Shown here in pieces: positions 29,126-35,925 of a stretch of DNA of 52,799 bases; position 1 is the first letter of the stretch, and every line of letters starts with the position of its first letter. The stretch is taken from the NCBI GenBank assembly GCA_025144025.1, contig JALXWS010000017.1, positions 1 to 52,799 on the forward strand, read 5' to 3'. This stretch comes from Corynebacterium sp. p3-SID1241 (GTDB lineage Bacteria; Actinomycetota; Actinomycetes; Mycobacteriales; Mycobacteriaceae). Made by a program: the position numbers and the translations under genes. The notes below the pieces were generated by a model. That model did no database searches, had not been told where the DNA came from, and saw only the letters and a program-made list of their open reading frames with translations.

Positions 29126-29464
29126 ATGGCACGACGAGACCTAACGATTACGCGAATCTCGCCTACCTCGGCCTTCCGTGTTGGTCTGGCTTTGTCACTC
29201 GTCGGACTCATCGCCTGGATGCTGGCCGTATGCCTGCTCTACATCGGCTTGAACCAGGTGGGCATTTGGGAATCGCTCAATAGCCTCGTCGGCGGCGTGG
29301 GCGGCGGATTTGAGGTAACCTTCGGTGTCATCATTTCCGCCTCCGCACTCATCGGCGTTATTTTCGCCGTTCTCTTTACGTTGCTGGCACCACTGATGGC
29401 GGTCATCTATAACGCCATTGTGGATGTCTTTGGCGGCCTACGGGTCGACCTAGATAACCGCTAG
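29126..29464 (+). CDS. DUF3566 membrane protein
   Basis: A 112-residue protein with a short basic N-terminus (MARRDLTITRISPTSAFRVG) and two to three predicted membrane helices (LVGLIAWMLAVCLLYIGL, then FGVIISASALIGVIFAVLF). It resembles the DUF3566 proteins that follow gyrA in actinobacteria (Rv0007 in M. tuberculosis). Function unknown. The ATG lies 3 bases after the gyrA stop, so it is translationally coupled to gyrA; a terminator follows. Confidence 0.9.
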   Translation: MARRDLTITRISPTSAFRVGLALSLVGLIAWMLAVCLLYIGLNQVGIWESLNSLVGGVGGGFEVTFGVIISASALIGVIFAVLFTLLAPLMAVIYNAIVDVFGGLRVDLDNR

Positions 29465-29485
29465 CATTTCTCTCGTTCTGGAAGA

Positions 29486-29518
29486 TGCCGGCACCTTCGG
29501 CTGCCGGTATTTTCTTTT
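29486..29518 (+). terminator. Intrinsic terminator after the gyrA operon
   Basis: GCCGGCA (29487-29493) pairs with TGCCGGT (29502-29508), followed by ATTTTCTTTT. It lies 22 bases after the DUF3566 stop and before the tRNA genes. Confidence 0.75.
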
Positions 29519-29625
29519 CTCCGTGCTAATCTTCCTCTTCTATTTCGAAGCCTGAATTGCCGTTTGAACAGGCGATTTGTGTTAGTGCAGGGTTCGTATG
29601 TAGAGTTAATTCTCGTTCCGCACAA

Positions 29626-29702
29626 GGGCCTATAGCTCAGTCGGTTAGAGCGCATCGCTGATAACGATGAGGTCGCTGGTTCGATTCCAGCTAGGCCCAC
29701 CA
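29626..29702 (+). tRNA. ileT: tRNA-Ile (GAT)
   Basis: Acceptor stem GGGCCTA/TAGGCCC, D-arm with GGTTAGAGC, anticodon loop CTGATAA (GAT at 29660-29662), T-arm GGTTCGATTCC and encoded CCA (29700-29702). Position after gyrA-DUF3566 is conserved with mycobacteria. Confidence 0.97.
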
Positions 29703-29711
29703 CGGAACAAT

Positions 29712-29784
29712 GGGGCATTAGCTCAATTGGTAGAGCATCTGCTTTGCAAGCAGAAGGTCAGGAGTTCGATTCTCCTATGCTCCA
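29712..29784 (+). tRNA. alaT: tRNA-Ala (TGC), copy 1
   Basis: Acceptor stem GGGGCAT/ATGCTCC, anticodon TGC at 29745-29747 in loop TTTGCAA, T-loop GTTCGAT; CCA is not encoded. The 92 bases 29712-29803 are identical to 32504-32595, so this tRNA and part of its terminator are duplicated 2.8 kb away. Confidence 0.97.
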
Positions 29785-29793
29785 CAGCATGAA

Positions 29794-29827
29794 GTCCGGC
29801 TTCCTCTTTAGAGGAGCCGGACATTTT
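29794..29827 (+). terminator. Terminator of tRNA-Ala copy 1
   Basis: GTCCGGCTTCCTC pairs with GAGGAGCCGGAC (29811-29822) with one bulged base, followed by ATTTTT. Confidence 0.8.
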
Positions 29828-29888
29828 TCATATTCTCTCTTAGAGTTCCGAGAAGTGCCACAATGGTGGGGAATCGGCTTCGATCACC

Positions 29889-29950
29889 ACTTATGTCCAT
29901 CTAAACGAGCAAAAACGTCGACGATTATCGAGTTTTAGATGGACGAAAGT
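29889..29950. repeat. 62-bp palindromic element, copy 1
   Basis: Outer arms ACTT-NN-GTCCATCTAAA (29889-29905) and the inverted copy ending in AAGT (29934-29950) are symmetric about CGTCGACG (29916-29923), with the same midpoint 29919.5 for arms and core. The bases between arms and core are not complementary. A second element with identical geometry is at 32654-32715. It starts 105 bases after tRNA-Ala copy 1 and ends 43 bases before the YjbR-like gene. Confidence 0.7.
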
Positions 29951-29993
29951 AGTGAAAACTACGCCAGCTCGGTATTGCGGAAGGGAGCCAATG

Positions 29994-30368
29994 ATGGATG
30001 GCAACGGTATCTACGTGGCAGCGCGGCAGCGTGCCGGAGAGATGCTCGGTTCGCAGGCACAGTATCCTTTTGGGCCCGACTGGGAAGTATTCAAGGTACG
30101 CGGCAAGATTTTCTTGTTATTGACCGCGGTGACGGGTCAGCAACAAATGATTGTTAAGGCCGATCCGGAAGATGGTCAGGCTCTACGGCAGCAATACCCG
30201 TTCATTGCGCCGGGATATCACATGAATAAGAAACACTGGATTTCCGTATATCCGCACTCAGAGCTGCACCAACTGTTGATTGAGGAGTTAGTGACGGATT
30301 CCTACCGTTTGGTGGTGGAAACGCTGCCGAAAACACAGTGGCCTATTGATCTGAGGTCTTTGGGTTAA
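29994..30368 (+). CDS. MmcQ/YjbR-family protein
   Basis: A 124-residue protein of the MmcQ/YjbR (CyaY-like) fold, often described as DNA-binding. The sequence shows the family pattern: an early aromatic strand (WEVFKVRGKIFLLLTA), VKADPEDGQALRQQYPFIAPGYHM and NKKHWISVYP, then a helix at EELVTDSYRLVV. Start chosen at the second of two consecutive ATGs (29994) because AAGGGAG (29981-29987) then lies 6 bases away; 29991 would leave only 3. The role is unknown. It lies between the palindromic element and a MarR gene on the same strand. Confidence 0.82.
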   Translation: MDGNGIYVAARQRAGEMLGSQAQYPFGPDWEVFKVRGKIFLLLTAVTGQQQMIVKADPEDGQALRQQYPFIAPGYHMNKKHWISVYPHSELHQLLIEELVTDSYRLVVETLPKTQWPIDLRSLG

Positions 30369-30407
30369 GGGCAGTGGCGGGTCACTTAAGAATTAAAGCC
30401 AGGTTGT

Positions 30408-30413
30408 TAGAAT
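30408..30413 (+). promoter_or_regulatory. Candidate -10 box of leaderless marR-like gene
   Basis: TAGAAT ends 7 bases before ATG 30421, and there is no Shine-Dalgarno sequence, so the MarR gene is probably read from a leaderless mRNA. Confidence 0.5.
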
Positions 30414-30420
30414 AAACATC

Positions 30421-30906
30421 ATGACCGAGCGCGATGATTACTGGCTGAATGATGAAGAACTGGCATCATTTATGTCCCTAATGAGCGTTAATATTCGCTT
30501 GACCAATATTTTGGATGCTCAGCTGCGCGATGATGCAGGTCTGAGCTTTTTTGAGTACACGGTGCTCTCCCGGCTATCTGAGGCGGAAAATCGTGAAATG
30601 CGTATGCGTGACCTAGCGATTACTGCCAATGGTTCTTTATCGCGCTTAAGCCAGGTCGTTACGCGCTTGGAAAAACAGGGATGGGTCGTGCGCCAGCCGT
30701 GTCCGACCGATGGCCGTACCACCATGGCGCAGTTGACGGATAGCGGCTGGGACAAGGTGGTAGATACGGCACCTGGGCACGCTAAGCAGGCGCGGAAATC
30801 CGTAGTGGACAAGCTAACCCGCACGCAGATTCGCCAGATGCTGCAGATTAACCAGCGGATCATTAAGGCCATCGAGAATGATGAGCGCTACGGTGGACGC
30901 TATTAG
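30421..30906 (+). CDS. MarR-family transcriptional regulator
   Basis: A 161-residue winged-helix protein. The MarR core is visible: LSFFEYTVLSRLSEAENREMRMRDLA (helices 2-3), the recognition helix SLSRLSQVVTRLEKQGWV and the wing RQPCPTDGRTTMAQLTDSGW, flanked by dimerisation helices at both ends. A Cys (wing, about residue 98) could be a redox sensor in some members, but this is speculative. It faces the leftward mpg gene convergently (19 bases). Target genes unknown; the YjbR-like gene just upstream is the nearest candidate. Confidence 0.88.
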   Translation: MTERDDYWLNDEELASFMSLMSVNIRLTNILDAQLRDDAGLSFFEYTVLSRLSEAENREMRMRDLAITANGSLSRLSQVVTRLEKQGWVVRQPCPTDGRTTMAQLTDSGWDKVVDTAPGHAKQARKSVVDKLTRTQIRQMLQINQRIIKAIENDERYGGRY

Positions 30907-30924
30907 GCAGCGAACACTGTCGGT

Positions 30925-31473
30925 CTATTTTCTAGGATAGCCGCGGCGGCCCGAGACGGTTTTATCGAAGGGTATCCAAAACCGTAGGGCCGCTTCTTGG
31001 TTTTTCGAGATTCCAATGCGTGGGCCGCGTACCCATTCTGGTTCGGAAGACCGCTCGGCAAGTTGTATCGGTTGGTGGTTGTCTTCCAGCGTAAAACCGA
31101 GGGCTTTGCCGAGGTTCCCTGGTCCGCGGGCGAGATTATGGAAATCGCTGGTGCCGCGGCGGGCGAAAGCGATATCAGCGCCATCGATAATCTCGCCGCC
31201 GCGCAGCAGGCAGCCCTGGCCAGTGCCTTCAGGGGCGCAGACGATATTGACGTTGCGATGGATGCCGTAAGAAATATAAACGTAGAACCTACCCGGCGGG
31301 CCGAACATGGCCGCATTGCGGGGGGTTTTGCCGTTAAATGTGTGTGCCGCGGAATCCTCGGCACCGAGATAGGCCTCTACCTCAGTAAGTCGTATGCTAA
31401 CCCCGGCATGGGTGAGGGTGCAGCCGAGGAGTTGGCGAGCGACGGCGTCGGCAGTCAGGGCAAAATCAATCAT
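30925..31473 (-). CDS. mpg: 3-methyladenine DNA glycosylase (AAG/MPG type)
   Basis: A 182-residue base-excision repair enzyme that removes 3-methyladenine and other alkylated purines. The family blocks are present: ARQLLGCTL at the N-terminus, the catalytic Glu in RLTEVEAYLG, DSAAHTFNGKTPRNAAMFG, GRFYVYISYGIH (base-flipping Tyr) and RGPGNLGKALG. Its ATG overlaps the stop of the deacetylase gene (TAATG), so both are translated from one mRNA. Convergent with the MarR gene. Confidence 0.94.
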   Translation of the reverse strand: MIDFALTADAVARQLLGCTLTHAGVSIRLTEVEAYLGAEDSAAHTFNGKTPRNAAMFGPPGRFYVYISYGIHRNVNIVCAPEGTGQGCLLRGGEIIDGADIAFARRGTSDFHNLARGPGNLGKALGFTLEDNHQPIQLAERSSEPEWVRGPRIGISKNQEAALRFWIPFDKTVSGRRGYPRK

Positions 31474-32336
31474 TAACCACGAGCATAGTAGCGCTTACCT
31501 GGCACAGGGGTGCGCAGGAGGCGATCCAAGCTCACAGGTTCGAGGCCCTTGGCGCGTAGGCCATCGATAACGCAATCGGCGGCATCAACGGTGGTGGGGT
31601 GGATATCGTGCATCAAGACGATGGAACCAGCGTGGGCGCCCTGCACGGCTGAGGAGCAGACGTGGTCAGAGTTGCGGTCTTTCCAATCCACGGTGTCGAC
31701 ATCCCAGAGCGCTTGAGAGACGCCCTTATCGCGGGTTGCCTGATCCACGGTGGCATTGGTGGCGCCGTAGGGCGGGCGTACCCAGCGCGTACCCTGGCCG
31801 GTGGCCTTGCTAATGGCGGCATTTCCGGCATCGAGTTCTTGGGATACCTGCTCATAGGACAGGGTATTGAGCTGGCGGTGGCTCTTAGTGTGGTTGCCGA
31901 TGGTATGTCCCTCGGCCTTCATGCGCTTGAGCAGCTCGGGGTGCTGATCAGCATTGGGGGCGAGCACCATGAAGCTTGCGTGCGCGTTCTTGGCCTTGAA
32001 CTTGTCCAGCAGGCGGTTGGTCTCGGAGCCGGGTCCATCATCGTAGGTGATAGCTACGCAGTTGACACAGTCGACGCCTCCATCGTTGCGCGGTTCTGGC
32101 TTTTTCTCCGGAGCTGGGGCAGGCGCTTTCTGTTTAGAGGCCTTTTGGGGGAAGGCCTTGGAGGAAAAGTCTTCAACCTGTGCGCGGGCGTCTGCGATGC
32201 GGTGGTTGATTTCGTCTTGAATATCCGAGCTGGAGGACGCAGGCAGTTGCGGGATTTGCGGCAACTGAGCATTTGCGGCAGCCGGCACGGCAGTGGCGAC
32301 GAGCACGGTGAGAGCGGAGGTGAGGAGGCGGCGCAT
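31473..32336 (-). CDS. Secreted polysaccharide deacetylase (NodB domain)
   Basis: A 287-residue exported carbohydrate esterase family 4 protein. A signal peptide (MRRLLTSALTVLVATAVPAA) is followed by a Lys/Pro-rich linker and then the NodB domain: the catalytic Asp and metal-binding Asp in AITYDDGPGSETN, the metal His pair in GHTIGNHTKSHRQL and the RPPYGATNATVD groove motif. Likely substrates are N-acetylated or O-acetylated cell-wall sugars. Start set at ATG 32336 with AGGAAGA just upstream; the frame is open to 32378. Operon with mpg, which it overlaps by 1 base. Confidence 0.92.
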   Translation of the reverse strand: MRRLLTSALTVLVATAVPAAANAQLPQIPQLPASSSSDIQDEINHRIADARAQVEDFSSKAFPQKASKQKAPAPAPEKKPEPRNDGGVDCVNCVAITYDDGPGSETNRLLDKFKAKNAHASFMVLAPNADQHPELLKRMKAEGHTIGNHTKSHRQLNTLSYEQVSQELDAGNAAISKATGQGTRWVRPPYGATNATVDQATRDKGVSQALWDVDTVDWKDRNSDHVCSSAVQGAHAGSIVLMHDIHPTTVDAADCVIDGLRAKGLEPVSLDRLLRTPVPGKRYYARG

Positions 32337-32503
32337 ATTCTTCCTAAAGATAAGGGAAAGTGGACAAGACGTGTCCATGACCCTATCGCTTACGTGTTAC
32401 AGAAGTGATAGGACATGCCTAAAGAGGCTAAAGTGATTTGAGTGGTTAGGATGTGGCGTGGTTTGTAGATACTTCGGCTGCAGTAGTAAAGTACTTAGGC
32501 ACT

Positions 32504-32576
32504 GGGGCATTAGCTCAATTGGTAGAGCATCTGCTTTGCAAGCAGAAGGTCAGGAGTTCGATTCTCCTATGCTCCA
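32504..32576 (+). tRNA. tRNA-Ala (TGC), copy 2
   Basis: Identical over all 73 bases to the copy at 29712-29784 (anticodon TGC) and over the next 19 downstream bases. It has no encoded CCA. A complete second copy 2.8 kb away implies duplication or integration between the two. Confidence 0.97.
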
Positions 32577-32584
32577 CAGCATGA

Positions 32585-32620
32585 AGTCCGGCTTCTTCTT
32601 CGGAGGAGTCGGACTTTCTT
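32585..32620 (+). terminator. Terminator of tRNA-Ala copy 2
   Basis: AGTCCG.. pairs with CGGACT over most of an approximately 13-base stem closed by a TTCG tetraloop, followed by TTCTT. It is a slightly diverged copy of the terminator behind tRNA-Ala copy 1. Confidence 0.75.
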
Positions 32621-32653
32621 CGACGCCATGGGTGGGTAGACGTCGATTTCGCG

Positions 32654-32715
32654 ACTTTTGTCCATCTGAAGCCTGCTTTTCGTCGACGGGTTTGCTGGTT
32701 TAGATGGACAGAAGT
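32654..32715. repeat. 62-bp palindromic element, copy 2
   Basis: Outer arms ACTT-NN-GTCCATCTGAA (32654-32670) and TTTAGATGGAC-NN-AAGT (32699-32715) are symmetric about CGTCGACG (32681-32688); midpoint 32684.5 for both. Compared with copy 1, the arms and core are conserved, while the spacers between them differ completely. It begins 78 bases after tRNA-Ala copy 2 and ends 107 bases before the gene at 32823. Confidence 0.7.
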
Positions 32716-32822
32716 CCTGATCCGCAGAAGGTCGGGCAGATGGTGCAAGGTGGCGAGGAGAAACTTTCAGTACAGTAAATGGGGAATCATTACTGTCCCG
32801 TGATACCACCAGGAGACTGACC

Positions 32823-33071
32823 ATGACCGCCACCGCTCGCTACAGCGATCCATTCACCTCCGCCGATAGGGAAGTCGAAGCGCCGGAGGGCGCGGAATTT
32901 GTGGTGGTGCGCAAGCGCGGCGAGGCCGCAGTGGATGGTGAGGTAATGAGTTTTCACGGCACCCGCGAAGAGGCGCGCGAGGCGGTTATGGCAGGACTGA
33001 CCGAGGAGTTTAAGACGGCCGTGGATAACGAGCCCATTTATGTAACTCACGCCGGCCTGCGTTCGCTTTAG
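32823..33071 (+). CDS. Hypothetical protein, 82 aa
   Basis: A small acidic cytoplasmic protein with a Val-rich strand (EFVVVRKRG), a helical middle (HGTREEAREAVMAGLTEEFKTA) and a final strand (EPIYVTHAGLRSL). A good AGGAG ribosome-binding site lies 6 bases upstream, which together with the rather even amino-acid pattern supports a real gene. Family not recognised. It overlaps the convergent GNAT gene by 4 bases. Confidence 0.7.
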   Translation: MTATARYSDPFTSADREVEAPEGAEFVVVRKRGEAAVDGEVMSFHGTREEAREAVMAGLTEEFKTAVDNEPIYVTHAGLRSL

Positions 33072-33538
33072 AAGCGCTTGACCATCACAAAGTGACCCGC
33101 GTGGCTGCCTACATGCTCGAATCCGAGGTGCTCATAGAGACCCTTGGCGCGGGGATTATCGGGGTGGACGGCTAGCGAGATGCCGGGGGCGCGCAGGGTC
33201 TGGGCGAGGGAAATGGCGGCGTCGATAAGCGCGGTGCCAATGCCTTGGCCCTTATAGCGAGCCTCGACGGCGATAGCGAGTTCTGGAATGGCGGGCTCGA
33301 CAAAGCCAAAGCCGTGATTGTCCTCCGTGCCCCAATTGAGCCACACGCCGCCGGCCGGGACGAGCTCCTCCCATGCGATGAAGCCGCCCTGATTGGGCTC
33401 CCAATTTTCCACGTAGAAGGCAAAATCATCGGCAAAATCGGGGGAAAGCTCGCCGTGCTCGTCGCCGAAAGTATCGGTGAGGAAGTTGAGTCGGGCGAGA
33501 TAGGTGCGGTCAGATTCTTGGGTTGCGTGAATTTCCAT
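33068..33538 (-). CDS. GNAT-family N-acetyltransferase
   Basis: A 156-residue acetyltransferase. The N-terminus (IHATQESDRTYLARLNFL) is the usual GNAT beta1-alpha1; motif A is IAVEARYKGQGIGTALIDAAI with the acetyl-CoA pyrophosphate loop GQGIGT, and motif B is LAVHPDNPRAKGLYEHLGFEHVG. Substrate unknown. Start chosen at ATG 33538 because the fold begins right there; the frame is open to 33577 without a good ribosome-binding site. Its end overlaps the convergent small gene by 4 bases. Confidence 0.88.
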   Translation of the reverse strand: MEIHATQESDRTYLARLNFLTDTFGDEHGELSPDFADDFAFYVENWEPNQGGFIAWEELVPAGGVWLNWGTEDNHGFGFVEPAIPELAIAVEARYKGQGIGTALIDAAISLAQTLRAPGISLAVHPDNPRAKGLYEHLGFEHVGSHAGHFVMVKRF

Positions 33539-33636
33539 GGAATCCACGATAGACGGCGGTTTTGCAACATGGGGCAAGCATGCGAAAATCCCCTCCGCAC
33601 AGGCCAGTGACCTGCGGGAAGGGATACCGCTATCGC

Positions 33637-33840
33637 TTAGGCTAGGTGGTAATTGCGGACGTCATGACCGTTAAACTCGCGCTCGATGCCGGCCTCGTCC
33701 ACGGAGCGGAAAGTGGTTCCGTTGTCGATGGCATAGCGCAGGTTGTCCACGCGAGAGGAAGGGTCTTTGGACACCGCACCCGCCGGGAAGTAATACGTTG
33801 CGCCGTCTTTGAGCTTGACGGTAAGAGACTCAAAGCTCAT
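33637..33840 (-). CDS. Hypothetical protein, 67 aa
   Basis: A small soluble protein with a beta-rich start (FESLTVKLKDGATYYFPAGA) and a C-terminal part ending in GHDVRNYHLA. An excellent ribosome-binding site (AAGGAGATG) precedes the ATG at 33840 on the minus strand. Family not recognised. Confidence 0.7.
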   Translation of the reverse strand: MSFESLTVKLKDGATYYFPAGAVSKDPSSRVDNLRYAIDNGTTFRSVDEAGIEREFNGHDVRNYHLA

Positions 33841-33961
33841 TTTTCATCTCCTTGTAGAAAGATCCCTAATGTGGGAATTCAATCAAGAGATTTTTGTTTA
33901 GGCAAAGCAATGAGATCTAGACAACGCTACACGTACCCCCACGGCGGGGTGGTAAGCGTAT

Positions 33962-34714
33962 TTATTCGTCGGTCTGCAGGCGGTGCTTGCCTTCGTTTTG
34001 GTGGTCATCGGTAATGCGGGTGGTATCGGCCGGCTGAGCTGCTTCTTCCTCGCGGTGCTTGGCCAGCTGTTCGTCGATAGAACCGAGGAGCTCCTCATCG
34101 CGTACAGCGCCTTCCTCGACGAGGGCGGACTTGGCATCATTCTCGCTGGCGGAAGTGTAGACCAAGGTGGACTCCGGAGCGGTGTGGGATCCGGACTGGA
34201 AGTCATCCACGCGCGGCGGGGTCTGGGAAGGCTTGTCGTTGGAGCGCAGCCAGTAATAGGCGGCACCGGCCGCAGCGGACAATAGGGCGATGATGCCGGC
34301 GAAGATCCAGCCCTTAGAGGACTTCTTATTCTTCTTCTGCTTCTTGGCTACCTTGGCGGATTTCTTCTTGAGGTTCTTCTGTGCCTTCTGGGAATCCTTT
34401 TTTGCCTGCTTGCGGGCTTTCTTTGCCTTCTTGGTTGCCTCTTCCTTGGCATCGTTCAGGCGCTCGGTAGCGTCCTCGCGGTAATCGTTGAATTCTTCTA
34501 GGGCGCGCTCGAGGCGGGAGTGTGCGGCGCGGGTGACGGCGCCTGCCTGGCGGCGGGGTTCAGCGAAGTTGCTGTTATCGCGCTCGTCCATCTTCTGCGC
34601 AGCTTCTTCTAGGGCGGTATAGGCTTCGCGCGACTTTTCCTCGCGGTAGTTATTGAACTGGCTCCACAGGTTTGATGCGGTCTTGAAGGCCACGTTCAGC
34701 GTGGTGGGGTTCAT
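33962..34714 (-). CDS. Coiled-coil/single-TM protein, 250 aa (CwsA-like position)
   Basis: A long charged coiled-coil (about 15-130) with a run of Lys/Ala (about 85-130), one membrane helix (GWIFAGIIALLSAAAGAAYYWL, about 135-156) and an acidic Glu/Asp-rich C-terminal tail (about 160-250). In mycobacteria cwsA, a single-TM cell-division helper, lies between gyrA and ppiA on the opposite strand, which matches the placement but not clearly the sequence. I therefore mention it only as a positional analogue. ATG 34714 follows a GGAGTG-like site. Confidence 0.8.
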   Translation of the reverse strand: MNPTTLNVAFKTASNLWSQFNNYREEKSREAYTALEEAAQKMDERDNSNFAEPRRQAGAVTRAAHSRLERALEEFNDYREDATERLNDAKEEATKKAKKARKQAKKDSQKAQKNLKKKSAKVAKKQKKNKKSSKGWIFAGIIALLSAAAGAAYYWLRSNDKPSQTPPRVDDFQSGSHTAPESTLVYTSASENDAKSALVEEGAVRDEELLGSIDEQLAKHREEEAAQPADTTRITDDHQNEGKHRLQTDE

Positions 34715-34817
34715 GGGGGCGGAACACTCCTTAATTCAGATTTATCAATTCGCTTTCACCCAGCATAGTGACGTGTTGGGTGGTGTACCACCGTGAGCGC
34801 GGTGGCGTGCTGGGGGA

Positions 34818-34853
34818 ACAGGTTAGAAATAGACCGCTTGGTTCAGAACCTGT
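34818..34853 (+). promoter_or_regulatory. Inverted repeat in the metF leader region
   Basis: ACAGGTT (34818-34824) and AACCTGT (34847-34853) form an inverted repeat. Inside it TAGACCGCTTGGTTCA (34830-34845) resembles half of the McbR methionine-repressor motif TAGAC-N6-GTCTA of C. glutamicum. The region is about 150 bases before the metF start and could be its operator. No SAM or cobalamin riboswitch is recognised. Confidence 0.35.
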
Positions 34854-34998
34854 GATTATTATTCAGCCGATTTTTCGCCAACCTCGCAGTTTGCGGGCTT
34901 GTAATGGTATCACCATTGAACAATCGCTATCGCACAAACTGAACAGCTTGGTACGTTTTTTCTCAACGCACCAACGACGACCAGCAAAGGAGGTGACC

Positions 34999-35925
34999 AT
35001 GAGTCCGCGACTTTCGGCTTCCGCGCCCTTGGATTATGAAAGCGAAGAGGAAGCAGATGCGCCCGAGCGCCTTGCCCTTTCCTTCGAGGTAATCCCACCG
35101 CGCCACGACGCCGATGCCGCCAAGATCGACCGCCTGCTAGAAGTCTTAGAAAGCTACCATCCCGATTACATCGCGGTGACTAGCTCCCAACGCTCCGGCT
35201 GGCTAGAGGGGACCGCGGCCTTTATTGAGAAGATCTCGCAGAACACCTCCATGCGCCCGCTGGCGCACTTAGCCTGCACGGCCGGCTCGCGCGAAGAGCT
35301 CATCGAGTGGATCAATCGCTTGGTAGACGCCGGTGTTCGTGGCCTACTGGCCTTGCGCGGCGATCTCCCAGAAGGGGGCATGCCAGAACACTACCTGCAG
35401 CATGCTGATGAGCTGATTCGACTCATCCGCGAGCTAGAAAGCCACCAAGCGGCACGCTTTGCCGCCGGCCGGCTAGCGGTGAGCGTGGCCTGCTACCCCA
35501 GCGGCCACGCAGAATCCAAGAATGAAGACGAGGACTTCGACGTGCTGCTCAATAAGCAGCGTCTCGGCGCGGACTTCGCCATCACCCAGCTCTTCTTTGA
35601 CGCCGAGGATTTCCTCCGCTTCGCCCAAAGGGCGAAATTGGCCGGGGTAAAAATCCCCCTCATTCCCGGGATTATGCCCATGACCAGCCTGCGCCGGTTG
35701 GAACGAATGGGGCAGCTGTCCGGGCTGACCGTACCCGAAAGGGTGCGCACTCAGCTCGCGGCAGCGACAACCCCAGAAGAGGAATACGAAATCGGCATGG
35801 AGATTACTGCCCAATTGGCCCGCACCATTGTGGCCGGCGGCGCGGAAGGCCTCCATATCTATACCCACAACAATCCGGACATTACACAAGACCTGTTATC
35901 TCGAATCGGAGTAGACAATGACTAA
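34999..35925 (+). CDS. metF: Methylenetetrahydrofolate reductase
   Basis: A 308-residue FAD-dependent TIM-barrel enzyme that makes 5-methyltetrahydrofolate for methionine synthesis. Visible blocks are the N-terminal SFEVIPPRHDADAAKIDRLL, AVTSSQRSGW, LRGDLPEGG and the ITQLFFDAEDFLRF / IPLIPGIMPMTS strands. Start chosen at ATG 34999 with the strong ribosome-binding site AAAGGAGGT (34986-34994); the upstream open frame (from 34768) is not part of the protein. Its end overlaps metE by 8 bases. The metF-metE operon is therefore translationally coupled and probably under methionine control. Confidence 0.95.
   Translation: MSPRLSASAPLDYESEEEADAPERLALSFEVIPPRHDADAAKIDRLLEVLESYHPDYIAVTSSQRSGWLEGTAAFIEKISQNTSMRPLAHLACTAGSREELIEWINRLVDAGVRGLLALRGDLPEGGMPEHYLQHADELIRLIRELESHQAARFAAGRLAVSVACYPSGHAESKNEDEDFDVLLNKQRLGADFAITQLFFDAEDFLRFAQRAKLAGVKIPLIPGIMPMTSLRRLERMGQLSGLTVPERVRTQLAAATTPEEEYEIGMEITAQLARTIVAGGAEGLHIYTHNNPDITQDLLSRIGVDND

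Noticed and set aside
34768..34998. Upstream extension of metF
   Set aside because: No ribosome-binding site at the early ATG, while AAAGGAGGT precedes ATG 34999, where the MetF fold begins.
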